Positions 22,461 through 30,741 of a stretch of 64,000 nucleotides of DNA are shown in pieces. How positions within the stretch are numbered: the first letter of the stretch is position 1; the number at the start of each line of letters is the position of its first letter. This DNA comes from Bacillota bacterium (GTDB lineage Bacteria; Bacillota_E; Symbiobacteriia; Symbiobacteriales; Symbiobacteriaceae). Both the position numbers and the translations under genes were made by a program. The notes beneath the pieces are model-generated. The model was not told the DNA's origin. It searched no databases and saw nothing but the letters and a program-made list of their open reading frames with translations. The stretch spans positions 9,448 to 73,447 of the forward strand of contig QGVE01000002.1 in the NCBI GenBank assembly GCA_003242675.1, written 5' to 3'.

Positions 22461-23864
22461 ATGCTAAGCAACGTTGAAGGGTCCGCGAGTAGGAACTTCT
22501 TCTACACCGCGGTCCTCTGGATGGCCATCGGCATGAGCTTCGGGCTGTTCGCGGCCGTGCTGCTGGTCGTGCCCGACCTGGTGAAGAACATCCCCGTGCT
22601 CCAGTACTTCACCTTCGGCCGGGTGCGCCCCGTGCACACCAACCTCGTGCTCTTCGGGTGGCTGAGCGGGGCTTACTTCGCCACGCTCTACTACATGGTT
22701 CCCCGGGTCTGCGGCACCCGCCTGTGGAGCGAGCGGCTGGGCAACTTCACGGTCATCTACCACAACCTGCTGATGGCCGCCTACGCCGTCACCCTGCTCC
22801 TGGGCATGAACGCGGGCCGGGAGTACGCCGAATCGCCGTGGATCCTGAAGATCCTCACGGTCGGGCTCTTCGCGCTGGTCTTCTTCAACGTCCTCATGAC
22901 CGTCGCCCACCGGAAGGAGAAGGAGCTGTACGTCACGGCCTGGTACATGCTCGGGGCCGTGGCGACCGCGCCGGTGATCTACATCGTCGGCAACCAGTTC
23001 CTCCTGCCGCAGAACCCCATCTCCGGCGTCAACGACGCGGTGGTCAACTGGTTCTACGGCCACAACATCCTGGGCTACTGGTTCACGCCCATCGGCGTCG
23101 GCGCCGTCTACTACCTGCTGCCGAAGCTGACCGGCAACCCGATCTGGAGCCACCGGCTCTCCATGATCGGCTTCTGGATGCTCATGTTCGTCTACGGCCC
23201 CACGGGGGCCCACCACCTGGTCAACGGTCCGGTGCCGTACTGGCTGCAGACGGTCGCCATCGCCTTCTCCGTCTGCCTGATCATCCCGGTCTGGACCGTG
23301 CTCACCAACTTCTACGGCACGATGAACGGCCGGTGGGGCGCGCTGAAGGAGTCGGTACCCCTGAAGTTCACCGTGACCGCCATGGTCTTCTACTTCATCA
23401 CCTGCTTCCAGGGGCCGATGCAGTCGCTCCGCTCCGTCAGCGCCATCACCCACTTCACCAACTGGGTCGTCGGCCACGCGCACCTGGCCCTGCTGGGCAC
23501 CTTCTCGTTCGTCATGTTCGCCACCATCTACTATGCCCTGCCCCGGCTGATCAGCCGCGAGATCTGGTCGGCCCGGCTGATGGAGTGGCACTACTGGCTC
23601 TCCCTCATCGGCTTCACCCTGTTCTTCGTCGCCCTGACCGTCGGCGGGCTGGTGCAGGGCTCTGACTGGGCGGCGAACCAGTCCAGCAACTTCATCGCCT
23701 CCGTCATCAACCAGCGGCCCTTCAACATCGCCCGGGCCATCGGCGGGGCCATGATCCTCGGTGCCCAGTTCCTGTTCATCTTCAACATCTTCAAGACGGC
23801 GACCGCCGGCAGGCACTTCAGCGCTGAGGCTGCCGAGGCCGGCACCGTGGCCGCCGGTGGATAA
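22461..23864 (+). CDS. ccoN: cbb3-type cytochrome c oxidase subunit I
   Basis: A 467-residue catalytic subunit with about 12 TM helices that reduces oxygen to water with low- and high-spin heme b and CuB. Metal-binding histidines are visible: VHTNLVLFGW (low-spin heme), FYGHNILGYWFTPIGVG (CuB), YGPTGAHHLV (CuB pair), and HFTNWVVGHAHLALLG (high- and low-spin heme). GGGGAGGAG precedes ATG 22461. It is followed 15 bases later by the heme c subunit. Length and motifs fit CcoN/FixN well. Confidence 0.96.
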   Translation: MLSNVEGSASRNFFYTAVLWMAIGMSFGLFAAVLLVVPDLVKNIPVLQYFTFGRVRPVHTNLVLFGWLSGAYFATLYYMVPRVCGTRLWSERLGNFTVIYHNLLMAAYAVTLLLGMNAGREYAESPWILKILTVGLFALVFFNVLMTVAHRKEKELYVTAWYMLGAVATAPVIYIVGNQFLLPQNPISGVNDAVVNWFYGHNILGYWFTPIGVGAVYYLLPKLTGNPIWSHRLSMIGFWMLMFVYGPTGAHHLVNGPVPYWLQTVAIAFSVCLIIPVWTVLTNFYGTMNGRWGALKESVPLKFTVTAMVFYFITCFQGPMQSLRSVSAITHFTNWVVGHAHLALLGTFSFVMFATIYYALPRLISREIWSARLMEWHYWLSLIGFTLFFVALTVGGLVQGSDWAANQSSNFIASVINQRPFNIARAIGGAMILGAQFLFIFNIFKTATAGRHFSAEAAEAGTVAAGG

Positions 23865-23879
23865 GGAAGGGGTGCTCAC

Positions 23880-24845
23880 ATGCGCAAGTTCGAGCGGAAC
23901 GCCGCGCTCCTCGGCCTGGGCGCCTTCCTGCTGCTCTGCTTTGCCGTGGTGATCACCGTCGCCGTGCCGCTGATGCAGGAGGACCTGTACGCCGCGTCGC
24001 CCTCCGCTCCCCGCTACTCGGGCATGCTCCCCGACGGCCGGCCGATCAGCCCGCAGGTGGCCCGCGGGCGCCAGATCTACATCCGGGAGGGCTGCTTCTA
24101 CTGCCACACCCAGCAGGTCCGCACGCTGCCGAACGACGCCGCCTTCCAGGCCCCGGCCGTCACGCTGGAGGATGGCACCGTGGTCGGCGGCCGGCCGACC
24201 CGGCCTTCGGACTACGCCAATGACAACCCGGCCCTGCTGGGTTCGCAGCGGACCGGCCCGGACCTGAAGTATGTGGGCCACCGCCTGCCCTCCAAGGAGT
24301 GGCACATCGCCCACCTGATCGACCCGCGCTCGGTCGAGCCCAACTCGATCATGCCGTCTTACGCCCACCTGCCGCCGGATGAGCTGGACGCCCTGGCCGA
24401 GTACCTGCTGGCCCTGCGCGACTGGGCGATCCCCGTCCGGACCCTGGCGAAGTACCCCGGGCCCGACATCCTGCTCGCCACCGACGACATCCTGCCCGAG
24501 GAGTACCGCAACGTGAAGAACCCGTTCACCATCGGCGACCCTGCCGTCCTGGCCCGGGCCGAGGAGCTCATCCAGGCCAACGGCTGCCTCGCCTGCCACG
24601 GGCAGGACATGAGGGGCAAGACCGAGGCCGACGGCTGGGCCGGACCGCCCTATCCGACCGACTGGTACAAGGCCGGCGCGACCCACTCCGAGCAGTTCAT
24701 CTTCTGGGTGATCTCGGAGGGCACGCTCAAGGAGGACGGCACCGGCTCCGGCATGCCCAGCTGGCGGCTGAACGGCCTCTCCGATGAGGACCGGTGGGCC
24801 CTGACCACCTACATCAAGTGGCTGGGCACGCAGCAGCAGCAGTAG
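23880..24845 (+). CDS. ccoO: cbb3 oxidase diheme cytochrome c subunit (CcoO fused to a CcoP-like heme domain)
   Basis: A 321-residue membrane-anchored cytochrome c. One N-terminal TM helix (ALLGLGAFLLLCFAVVIT) is followed by a CcoO-type domain with EGCFYCHTQQVR and PDLKYVGHRLPSKEWH plus an IMPSY Met ligand. A second cytochrome c domain with NGCLACHGQDMRG and SGMPSW follows. Canonical CcoO has a single heme, so the C-terminal domain looks like a heme domain of CcoP transferred here. No separate CcoP with hemes exists in the operon. It carries electrons from the bc complex or cupredoxin to CcoN. Confidence 0.92.
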   Translation: MRKFERNAALLGLGAFLLLCFAVVITVAVPLMQEDLYAASPSAPRYSGMLPDGRPISPQVARGRQIYIREGCFYCHTQQVRTLPNDAAFQAPAVTLEDGTVVGGRPTRPSDYANDNPALLGSQRTGPDLKYVGHRLPSKEWHIAHLIDPRSVEPNSIMPSYAHLPPDELDALAEYLLALRDWAIPVRTLAKYPGPDILLATDDILPEEYRNVKNPFTIGDPAVLARAEELIQANGCLACHGQDMRGKTEADGWAGPPYPTDWYKAGATHSEQFIFWVISEGTLKEDGTGSGMPSWRLNGLSDEDRWALTTYIKWLGTQQQQ

Positions 24846-24869
24846 GCCCGGCGAAGGGGGGAACCGGCC

Positions 24870-25109
24870 GTGGGGATGGAGTGGACCCGGTTCAGCGATC
24901 TGAACGTCTCCAGCGGCTTCCTGCTGCTCATCGTGCTGGTGCTGTGGGCCCTGCTCGCCGTGGTGATGTACTGGGCCTTTGCGTCGGGCAGCGCCAGCAT
25001 GAAGGAGGACGTGAAGTACAAGTACGTGGAGGACGACCAGCCCATCGCCCGCACACGGAGGTGGAACCATGACCGAGGAGAACCGGCCGCAGACCGAGTC
25101 CGGGCATGA
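24870..25109 (+). CDS. Small one-TM protein, CcoQ-like
   Basis: A 79-residue protein. Residues 18-38 form one TM helix (FLLLIVLVLWALLAVVMYW), followed by a charged tail containing DVKYKYVEDDQP. Position and layout resemble CcoQ, the small stabilising subunit of cbb3 oxidases, though sequence resemblance is weak. GTG 24870 follows GAAGGGGGG at good spacing; ATG 24876 is an alternative. Its 3' end overlaps the next small gene by 41 bases, so the two are probably translated together. Confidence 0.65.
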   Translation: MGMEWTRFSDLNVSSGFLLLIVLVLWALLAVVMYWAFASGSASMKEDVKYKYVEDDQPIARTRRWNHDRGEPAADRVRA

Positions 25110-25227
25110 CCACGGGGGGCCCGTGCCCAAGTTCCTGCTGCTGGTCTACGGCGTGATCGCCATCTTCTTCGTGTACTACCTTGCCGCCAACCTGCGCTTC
25201 GGGCCCAACAGCCCCACGGGCTTCTAG
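25069..25227 (+). CDS. Small one-TM protein resembling the isolated N-terminal anchor of CcoP
   Basis: A 52-residue protein: a polar, His-containing N-terminus (TESGHDHGG), then PVPKFLLLVYGVIAIFFVYY as a single TM helix, then a short tail. In CcoP (FixP) the N-terminal anchor domain has a similar N-P-x-P-x-W then TM layout before the two heme domains. Here the hemes are missing, and an extra heme domain sits on the CcoO-like subunit. CGGAGGTG precedes ATG 25069. A GC hairpin follows at 25241. The identity is inferred from layout and context. Confidence 0.62.
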   Translation: MTEENRPQTESGHDHGGPVPKFLLLVYGVIAIFFVYYLAANLRFGPNSPTGF

Positions 25228-25240
25228 CGCCGCGCGATCA

Positions 25241-25264
25241 CCCCCCCGCCGCGGGGCGGGGGGG
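25241..25264 (+). terminator. GC-only hairpin between oxidase and ccoG genes
   Basis: A 10-bp C7/G7-rich stem (25241-25250 with 25255-25264) with a 4-nt loop. There is no T run; it may act as an RNA-stability or attenuation element. Confidence 0.4.
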
Positions 25265-25292
25265 TCTGTCGCCTCTCCGGAGGGGATGGAGC

Positions 25293-26519
25293 ATGAGGAG
25301 CCGCCTTGGCAAGGTGCGGACGGTCAAGCGCCGGTACCGGCGCGCGGTGCAGCTCGCCGTCCTCGCCCTGCTGATCCTCTCACCGTTCCTCAACCTCTTC
25401 CGCTTCGACCTGCCGAGCATGTCGCTCTACCTGTTCGGCGCCCGGCTGTGGGTCAAGCACACCTACGTCTTCACCCTGCTCCTGGTGACCGTCATCTACG
25501 CCATCATCGCGGCCAGCCTGCTCTTCGGCCGGGTGTTCTGCGGGTGGGTCTGCCCCCAGAACCTGTTCAACGAGCTCACCCGCAGCTGGGACCGGCGGCT
25601 CGGCCGCCCGGGCAGCGTGCTGCTCTCGGCGCTGATCAGCCTGGCCGGCGGTTTCGTGGTGCGCAGCTACTTCAGCGACGGGCGCGCCCTGCTGGCCCAG
25701 TACCTCTCCGGGCAGGTGCCCGCCGGCCCCACGATCTTCATCCTCGGCTTCGCCCTCTTCTTCACGCTGGCGATGGCCTGGTGGCGCACGGGCATCTGCC
25801 GGGTGGCCTGCCCCTACGGCCACCTGCAGTCGATCATCTCCAACGCCGACACGATGCACCTGCAGGTGTTCAACCTGCCGGGCAACCGGGACATCTGCGC
25901 CACCTGCGGGCTGTGCGCGGAGATCTGCCACATGGGGGTGGACCCGCGCACCGCCGAGCAGAAGCACTGCGTCGTCTGCGGCGACTGCCTCGACGCCTGC
26001 GCGCTGGTCTCCGGGGCGCGCAAGGTCCCCCGGGTCCTGAACTTCACGATCGGATCCGGCGAGCGGGCGGTGCCGCTCCGGGACCGGGGGCGGCTGTGGC
26101 AGAGCGTGCGGCTGCTCGCTCCCCGCCTGGTCGTGCCGCTGACCCTGACGGTCGTCCTCGGCGGGCTCTCGGCCTACGCCCTGGCGCACCGGCCCCTGGT
26201 CGACCTGGTGGTGGCCAAGAACCCCCGTGCGGCCCTGGCGGCCGGGGCCCCGGTGAGCAGCGGCGGCGTCCTGGCCGTGTCGGTCATCAACCTGGGCAGC
26301 GAGAGCGACGTGTTCCACCTCTCCGTCGAGGGGCTGCCGGACAACTGGGCCGCGCTGGAGCGGTCCGACGTCCGCCTGGGCCCCGGGGAGCGGGCGTCCG
26401 TGACGCTGCGCGTCATCCCCACTGAGCGGATCCCGGGCGCTCACCGCTTCACCGTGCGGGTCGTCGGCGAGCGGAGCGGGGCGGAGGCCAGCTTCGACGC
26501 TGTGCACGTCGTCTACTGA
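25293..26519 (+). CDS. ccoG: Cytochrome oxidase accessory protein CcoG-like, polyferredoxin
   Basis: A 408-residue membrane iron-sulfur protein related to CcoG/RdxA, which reduces copper during cbb3 oxidase assembly. The N-terminal TM region carries FCGWVCPQN and ICRVACPYG. Ferredoxin-type motifs CATCGLCAEICH and CVVCGDCLDAC follow, then a last TM helix and a C-terminal Ig-like domain (about residues 300-408, GLPDNWAALE). GGAGGGG precedes ATG 25293. Its place just after the oxidase subunits supports the role. Some Cys spacings differ from the classic ferredoxin pattern. Confidence 0.85.
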   Translation: MRSRLGKVRTVKRRYRRAVQLAVLALLILSPFLNLFRFDLPSMSLYLFGARLWVKHTYVFTLLLVTVIYAIIAASLLFGRVFCGWVCPQNLFNELTRSWDRRLGRPGSVLLSALISLAGGFVVRSYFSDGRALLAQYLSGQVPAGPTIFILGFALFFTLAMAWWRTGICRVACPYGHLQSIISNADTMHLQVFNLPGNRDICATCGLCAEICHMGVDPRTAEQKHCVVCGDCLDACALVSGARKVPRVLNFTIGSGERAVPLRDRGRLWQSVRLLAPRLVVPLTLTVVLGGLSAYALAHRPLVDLVVAKNPRAALAAGAPVSSGGVLAVSVINLGSESDVFHLSVEGLPDNWAALERSDVRLGPGERASVTLRVIPTERIPGAHRFTVRVVGERSGAEASFDAVHVVY

Positions 26520-26661
26520 CACTGTTGTGCCATACCGTATGCAACGAAAGTCTAATCAGATAAGATACAAAGGGAGATCACTTTTTTCCCCGATCGTACG
26601 GGGGAGGGGCTCTGGCCCGCGTTTTCTGGCACGCAATACGGTAACTTGCGACCCTTTTATG

Positions 26662-26691
26662 TTGCCTGTAAAGCCGTACTGCGGCTATAAT
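26662..26691 (+). promoter_or_regulatory. Promoter of the cytochrome bc operon
   Basis: TTGCCT (26662-26667), 18 bp, TATAAT (26686-26691). The leader to GTG 26764 is about 65 bases. Upstream (26520-26660) is AT-richer sequence with a small palindrome (CATACCGTATG at 26528). Confidence 0.7.
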
Positions 26692-26763
26692 GTTGCTGTT
26701 GCGCAGTGTGGCTGGCTGGATTCCGGGATGCTGGCTTCCGAGTCATGGGGAGGTGCTGGTTCT

Positions 26764-27549
26764 GTGGGTCTCTGGGCCAGGTTCAAGAACACGACGCTCT
26801 ACAAGTCCATCTACCGGAACGAATACCCGGATACCCCGCGCAATCAAGTTCTGGTCATCCTGAACAGCGTCGTACTTCACCTGCACCCGGTGAAGGTGCC
26901 CCGGCGCGCGGTGCGGGTGAGTTATACCTGGGGCCTCGGCGGGCTGTCGCTGCTCATGTTCCTCATCCTCACGGTGACGGGCGTCTGGCTGATGTTCTAC
27001 TACGTGCCGTCCGTTCCCGGCGCCTACGAGTCGATGAGGGCGCTGGAAACCGACGTCATCTTCGGCCCGTTCGCCCGCAATCTCCACCGGTGGGCGGCCC
27101 ACGGCATGGTGATCGCCGTCTGGCTGCACATGACCCGGGTCTTCTACACCGGGTCGTACAAGCCGCCCCGGGAGTTCAACTGGGTGATCGGCGTCGCCCT
27201 CTTCCTGGTGACCGTGCTCCTCTCGTTCACGGGCTACCTCCTGCCGTGGGACCAGCTGGCGTACTGGGCGATCCAGGTGGGCTCCAACATGGCGAAGGTC
27301 ACGCCCGTCATCGGCAGCTACGTCCAGCGGGCCCTGCTCGACGGCTATGAGATCGGCCCGGCCACGCTGGTGCGCTGGTACACCCTGCACGTCATCCTGC
27401 TGCCGCTGACCTGCATCGCGCTGATGGCCGTGCACTTCTGGCGCATCCGCAAGGACGGGGGCATCTCGACCCCGATTCCGTACGACGAGGACGAGGACGA
27501 CGTCCGGGACGAGGCCGCCCCGGCCGCCGACGTCCCGGCGAATCCGTAG
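26764..27549 (+). CDS. qcrB: Cytochrome b (b6-like N-terminal half) of the menaquinol:cytochrome c oxidoreductase
   Basis: A 261-residue membrane protein with four core TM helices and two His pairs for the b hemes: RWAAHGMVIAVWLHMTR and RWYTLHVILLPL with MAVHFWR. It also has the conserved GYLLPWDQLAYWA. This is the split (b6-type) form of cytochrome b, as in Bacillus qcrB. The C-terminal tail is rich in Asp/Glu. GTG 26764 follows GGGGAGGTG at ideal spacing; the frame is open upstream but lacks family resemblance. It starts the bc operon with subunit IV, Rieske and cytochrome c genes. Confidence 0.93.
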   Translation: MGLWARFKNTTLYKSIYRNEYPDTPRNQVLVILNSVVLHLHPVKVPRRAVRVSYTWGLGGLSLLMFLILTVTGVWLMFYYVPSVPGAYESMRALETDVIFGPFARNLHRWAAHGMVIAVWLHMTRVFYTGSYKPPREFNWVIGVALFLVTVLLSFTGYLLPWDQLAYWAIQVGSNMAKVTPVIGSYVQRALLDGYEIGPATLVRWYTLHVILLPLTCIALMAVHFWRIRKDGGISTPIPYDEDEDDVRDEAAPAADVPANP

Positions 27550-27561
27550 GGAGGGACGCGC

Positions 27562-28323
27562 ATGGCTGAGGCGCACGAGAAGTATCAGCAGACGGGCCCC
27601 AAGGTGAAGCCCGGCCAGAAGGAGGAGCTGGTCTACACCTGGCCCTTCCTCGTCTCGATCGAGGCCATCATGGCGCTCACGGCGATCCTTGCCTTCGCCC
27701 TCATGGCGGCGTTCATCGACGCGCCGCTTCTGGATCTGGCCAATCCCGACAAGACCCCGAACCCGGCCAAGGCGCCCTGGTACTTCCTCGGGCTGCAGGA
27801 GCTCCTGCTGCACATGGACCCCGCGCTCGCGGGCGTCATCGTGCCCGGCGCCTGTCTGGTGCTCCTGGCCATGATCCCGTACATCGACCGGGACCGGCGG
27901 GGGACGGGCATCTGGTTCTCCACGAAGAAGGGGCTGCCCATCACCATCTTCTCCGCCATCTACACCGCGGTCATCGAGATCGCCCTGGTGCTGGTGGACG
28001 AGGTCGTGCGGGTGCCCGGCATGCCCGAGGGCTCCTACCGCATCTCCGCTACCGTCACCTACCTGCTGGAGCAGACCGGGCTCCCCACCGCCGCCGTCTC
28101 GTGGGTGGGTTCGATCTTCATCCCGCTCCTGCTCATGGTCGGCATTCCGTGGGTCCTGGCCGTGATCGTCAAGCGGCGCTACCAGGCCAACACCCGTGAG
28201 GTCATGATCGCCCTCTACACGTTCTTCTTCACCTCGTTCATCGTGCTTTCGTCGATTGGTACCTTCTTCCGGGGCGAGTCGATGCACCTGGTCTGGCCGT
28301 GGGAGCTTCAGCCCCCGCACTAG
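27562..28323 (+). CDS. qcrC: Cytochrome b C-terminal half (subunit IV-like)
   Basis: A 253-residue membrane protein that completes the split cytochrome b. It carries the quinol-oxidation-site motif as APWYFLGLQELL (PEWY in most homologs, so the acidic residue is replaced). TM helices lie around residues 30-50, 92-108, 130-150, 185-210 and 220-240. In Bacillus the equivalent gene is fused to a cytochrome c domain. Here no CXXCH is present, and the cytochrome is a separate gene at 29119. The Ala in place of the usual Glu of PEWY is worth noting. It follows cytochrome b by 12 bases. Confidence 0.88.
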   Translation: MAEAHEKYQQTGPKVKPGQKEELVYTWPFLVSIEAIMALTAILAFALMAAFIDAPLLDLANPDKTPNPAKAPWYFLGLQELLLHMDPALAGVIVPGACLVLLAMIPYIDRDRRGTGIWFSTKKGLPITIFSAIYTAVIEIALVLVDEVVRVPGMPEGSYRISATVTYLLEQTGLPTAAVSWVGSIFIPLLLMVGIPWVLAVIVKRRYQANTREVMIALYTFFFTSFIVLSSIGTFFRGESMHLVWPWELQPPH

Positions 28324-28371
28324 GCCGGCCTCGCCGCCGACTCACACACCGCTGGGAAAGGGTGAGACTCC

Positions 28372-28905
28372 ATGGCTGGTGAGAACTCGCTCCGTGCCGC
28401 TGCGGCGGCTCCGCCCGCCCATGGTCCTGCTGCAGACGGCATGACCCGCCGCCAGTTCCTGCGCGGCACCATGTTCGCCACCATCGGAACGATGTTCGGC
28501 CTGGCGGCTGCCGGCGCCGGCGGCATGCTCTGGCCGATCAAGCTGACCGGCTTCGGCGGGATCGTCCCCGCTCCGGTGAAGGCCCACGAGCTGGAGATCG
28601 GCGACGTGGTGATGGTGCGGGAGGGCAAGTACTACCTCACTCGCAGCGAGGATGGGCTGATGGCCCTGTACTGGCGCTGCGTCCACCTGGGCTGCACCGT
28701 TCCCTGGAACGCTGCCCAGAAGAAGTTCATGTGCCCGTGCCACGCCTCGGTGTACGATATCACGGGGCAGAACATCGCCGGCCCGGCCCCGCGGCCCCTG
28801 GACATGATGGAGGTCATCGTGGAGCCGGACGGCACGATCCTGGTCAACACCGGCAAGATCACCGAGCGGGCGCGCCACCAGCCCGAGCACGCCGTGAAGA
28901 TCTAG
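28372..28905 (+). CDS. qcrA: Rieske iron-sulfur protein of the bc complex
   Basis: A 177-residue Rieske protein. A twin-arginine signal (TRRQFLRG, about residues 24-31) leads into a TM anchor. The 2Fe-2S site is CVHLGC and CPCHAS, giving the Cys-X-His and Cys-X-X-His ligands and the disulfide cysteines. It accepts an electron from menaquinol and passes it to cytochrome c. In this operon it comes third, whereas in Bacillus qcrA comes first. GGGAAAGGGTGAG precedes ATG 28372. Confidence 0.95.
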   Translation: MAGENSLRAAAAAPPAHGPAADGMTRRQFLRGTMFATIGTMFGLAAAGAGGMLWPIKLTGFGGIVPAPVKAHELEIGDVVMVREGKYYLTRSEDGLMALYWRCVHLGCTVPWNAAQKKFMCPCHASVYDITGQNIAGPAPRPLDMMEVIVEPDGTILVNTGKITERARHQPEHAVKI

Positions 28906-28924
28906 GGGGAGGAGGGCGCATCCC

Positions 28925-29089
28925 ATGTTCGACTTCGCCAGCCTTCTGGGCTACGCGTCGCCCATCCGGACCCCGTGGTACCACGGGGTGCGGGTTTCGG
29001 AAGCGACTGAGCTCCTGATCGTCCTGACCCTGTTCCTCGGCGTGCTGGCCGCCGTGTACTTCATCCAGCGCTGGATCGGCGATTACTAG
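28925..29089 (+). CDS. Small one-TM protein in the bc operon
   Basis: A 54-residue protein, too short for most automatic calls. An N-terminal amphipathic region (FDFASLLGYASPIRTPWYHG) is followed by one TM helix (LLIVLTLFLGVLAAVYFIQRW). GGGGGAGGAGGG precedes ATG 28925, and the next gene begins 30 bases after its stop. It is probably a small structural subunit of the bc complex, comparable in concept to the tiny subunits of cytochrome b6f. I do not recognise a named family. Confidence 0.65.
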   Translation: MFDFASLLGYASPIRTPWYHGVRVSEATELLIVLTLFLGVLAAVYFIQRWIGDY

Positions 29090-29118
29090 TACCGTGCCCG
29101 GAAAGGAGTTCACCGCCT

Positions 29119-30057
29119 GTGCGTAACGAGAGGAAGTACAAGATCATCACCCTGCTCTCGCTGGCTCTGGCCCTCCTGCTGCTGGGCACGGGCATCCGGG
29201 AGCCGTTCCGCATGGCCACCGCCGAGTACCGGCAGCACGAGGAGTACGTCCTGAAGGGCGCCCAGCTGTATGCGGAGAACTGCGTGCAGTGCCACGGCCC
29301 CTACGGCGAGGGCGTCATCGGCATGCCGCTCAACCGGGCCCAGTTCCGGGTGGATCCCGATTCCCCGGCCGGCAAGGAGATCTACGCCTACATCTATGAC
29401 ACGATCGCCCGGGGCCGCCCCGGCAACGCCGACCACTTCCAGTGGGTGCGGGTGAAGACGCCGGAGGGCAAGGACGCGTGGATGTCCTACACCGAGATGC
29501 CCCCGTGGCTGAAGCAGCACGGCGGCCCGCTGGATGAGGAGGCCGTAAAGGCCCTGACGCTGTTCATCATGTACGAAGACCCGGCGGGGTCCCAGTGGTA
29601 CATGGTGGGCGACTCCACCAAGGCGCCGATCCCGCCGGCCGACCTGGAGCCTGACGAAACCGGGGTCATCCCGCTGCCCGATGCCGACGTCCCCGAGGAG
29701 GTCAACGTCACCGCCAAGGCCTTGCTCCGGGACGTGGCCAAGACCCAGTGCCTGACGTGCCACCGCATCGGGAGCAAGGGCGGCTTCGTGGGGCCGGACC
29801 TCAGCAAGGTGGGCCTCTGGGGCGTCGATCAGGAGTTCCTGGAGGAGTGGATCAAGCGGGCCAGCGGGCCCAATGCCATGCCCCACGACGAGCGGATGCC
29901 CATCTACTGGAGCCAGAACCGGGCGATCAAGAGCGCCGAGATCGACCTGAGCCAGCGGGTCGTCTCCGAGGGGCCGTACTACATGCCCGCGTTCGAGGGC
30001 AGGCTGACCGACGAGGAGATCGCGACCATCGCCCAGTACCTGCTGGGGCTGAAGTAG
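29119..30057 (+). CDS. Membrane-anchored diheme cytochrome c
   Basis: A 312-residue protein with an N-terminal TM anchor (IITLLSLALALLLLGTGI) and two cytochrome c domains. The first heme site is NCVQCHGPYGEG and the second QCLTCHRIGSKGG. Met ligand candidates are TEMPPW and YMPAFEG. GTG 29119 follows AAAGGAG. It probably serves as the cytochrome c partner of the Rieske-cytochrome b complex, replacing the cytochrome domain fused to subunit IV in Bacillus, and hands electrons to the cbb3 oxidase. Confidence 0.9.
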   Translation: MRNERKYKIITLLSLALALLLLGTGIREPFRMATAEYRQHEEYVLKGAQLYAENCVQCHGPYGEGVIGMPLNRAQFRVDPDSPAGKEIYAYIYDTIARGRPGNADHFQWVRVKTPEGKDAWMSYTEMPPWLKQHGGPLDEEAVKALTLFIMYEDPAGSQWYMVGDSTKAPIPPADLEPDETGVIPLPDADVPEEVNVTAKALLRDVAKTQCLTCHRIGSKGGFVGPDLSKVGLWGVDQEFLEEWIKRASGPNAMPHDERMPIYWSQNRAIKSAEIDLSQRVVSEGPYYMPAFEGRLTDEEIATIAQYLLGLK

Positions 30058-30093
30058 CGCGATCCCGGAGCGCCGGGAGAGGGGGGTGAGCCC

Positions 30094-30717
30094 GTGCGGG
30101 GGTACGTGGTGGCGCTGCTGCTCATCGCCTTCCTGGTCGGCAGCCTCTTCCGGGCGACCGAGGTGACGGGCATGCGCATCTTCAACATGTTCGCCACCCT
30201 CGGGATCTTCCTGTTCGGCGTCGTGGGCTCGTTAGCCCTCGCCCGTCTCCAGCAGCGCTCCGGGCAGCGGAGCGTCGAGGAGGCCTTGAAGGCCCTGGAG
30301 CCCGACTGGGTCATCACCGACTGGTCGGATGCCCCCGGGGAGCGTCCGGACTACCTGCTGGTCGGGCCTGCGGGCCTGCTGGCGGTCTGCGTTGAGAGCG
30401 CCCCGGGCCCGGCCCGGTCGGCCCGGGCGAAGCGGCGGCTGGCGTCGTCCGCGGAGCGGGCGCGGCGGTGCGCCGCATGGGTGCGGGCCGCCCTGGCGGA
30501 GTTTCCGGACGCCGCTGGCCTGCCGGTGTTCCCCCTCGTGCTCCTCTCCCGCATGCGCGCCCCGGAGGGCGAGCAGGCGGAGGGGATCCCGGCGCTCAAT
30601 CCCGAAAGGCTGGCCGGGTTTGTCGCCGGCCTGGACCCCGGCCCGGCGCTCAGCCGGCCGCTCCGCTTCCGGATCACGCGCCGCCTGCGTGAGCGGCACC
30701 TGCCCGAGACCGGCTAG
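30094..30717 (+). CDS. Membrane-anchored protein with a possible degenerate NERD-like domain
   Basis: A 207-residue protein. Two hydrophobic helices (YVVALLLIAFLVGSLF and FATLGIFLFGVVGSLALA) precede a soluble part beginning EEALKALEPDWVITDW with DYLLVGPAGLLAVCVES. That stretch resembles the core strands of nuclease-related (NERD/PD-(D/E)XK-like) domains, but acidic catalytic residues are mostly missing. GTG 30094 follows GGGGGGTGA. It is co-directional with the bc genes and the ferredoxin that follows. The family assignment is tentative and the function unknown. Confidence 0.6.
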   Translation: MRGYVVALLLIAFLVGSLFRATEVTGMRIFNMFATLGIFLFGVVGSLALARLQQRSGQRSVEEALKALEPDWVITDWSDAPGERPDYLLVGPAGLLAVCVESAPGPARSARAKRRLASSAERARRCAAWVRAALAEFPDAAGLPVFPLVLLSRMRAPEGEQAEGIPALNPERLAGFVAGLDPGPALSRPLRFRITRRLRERHLPETG

Positions 30718-30741
30718 TGGCCCCCCAAAGGAGGGAGAACC

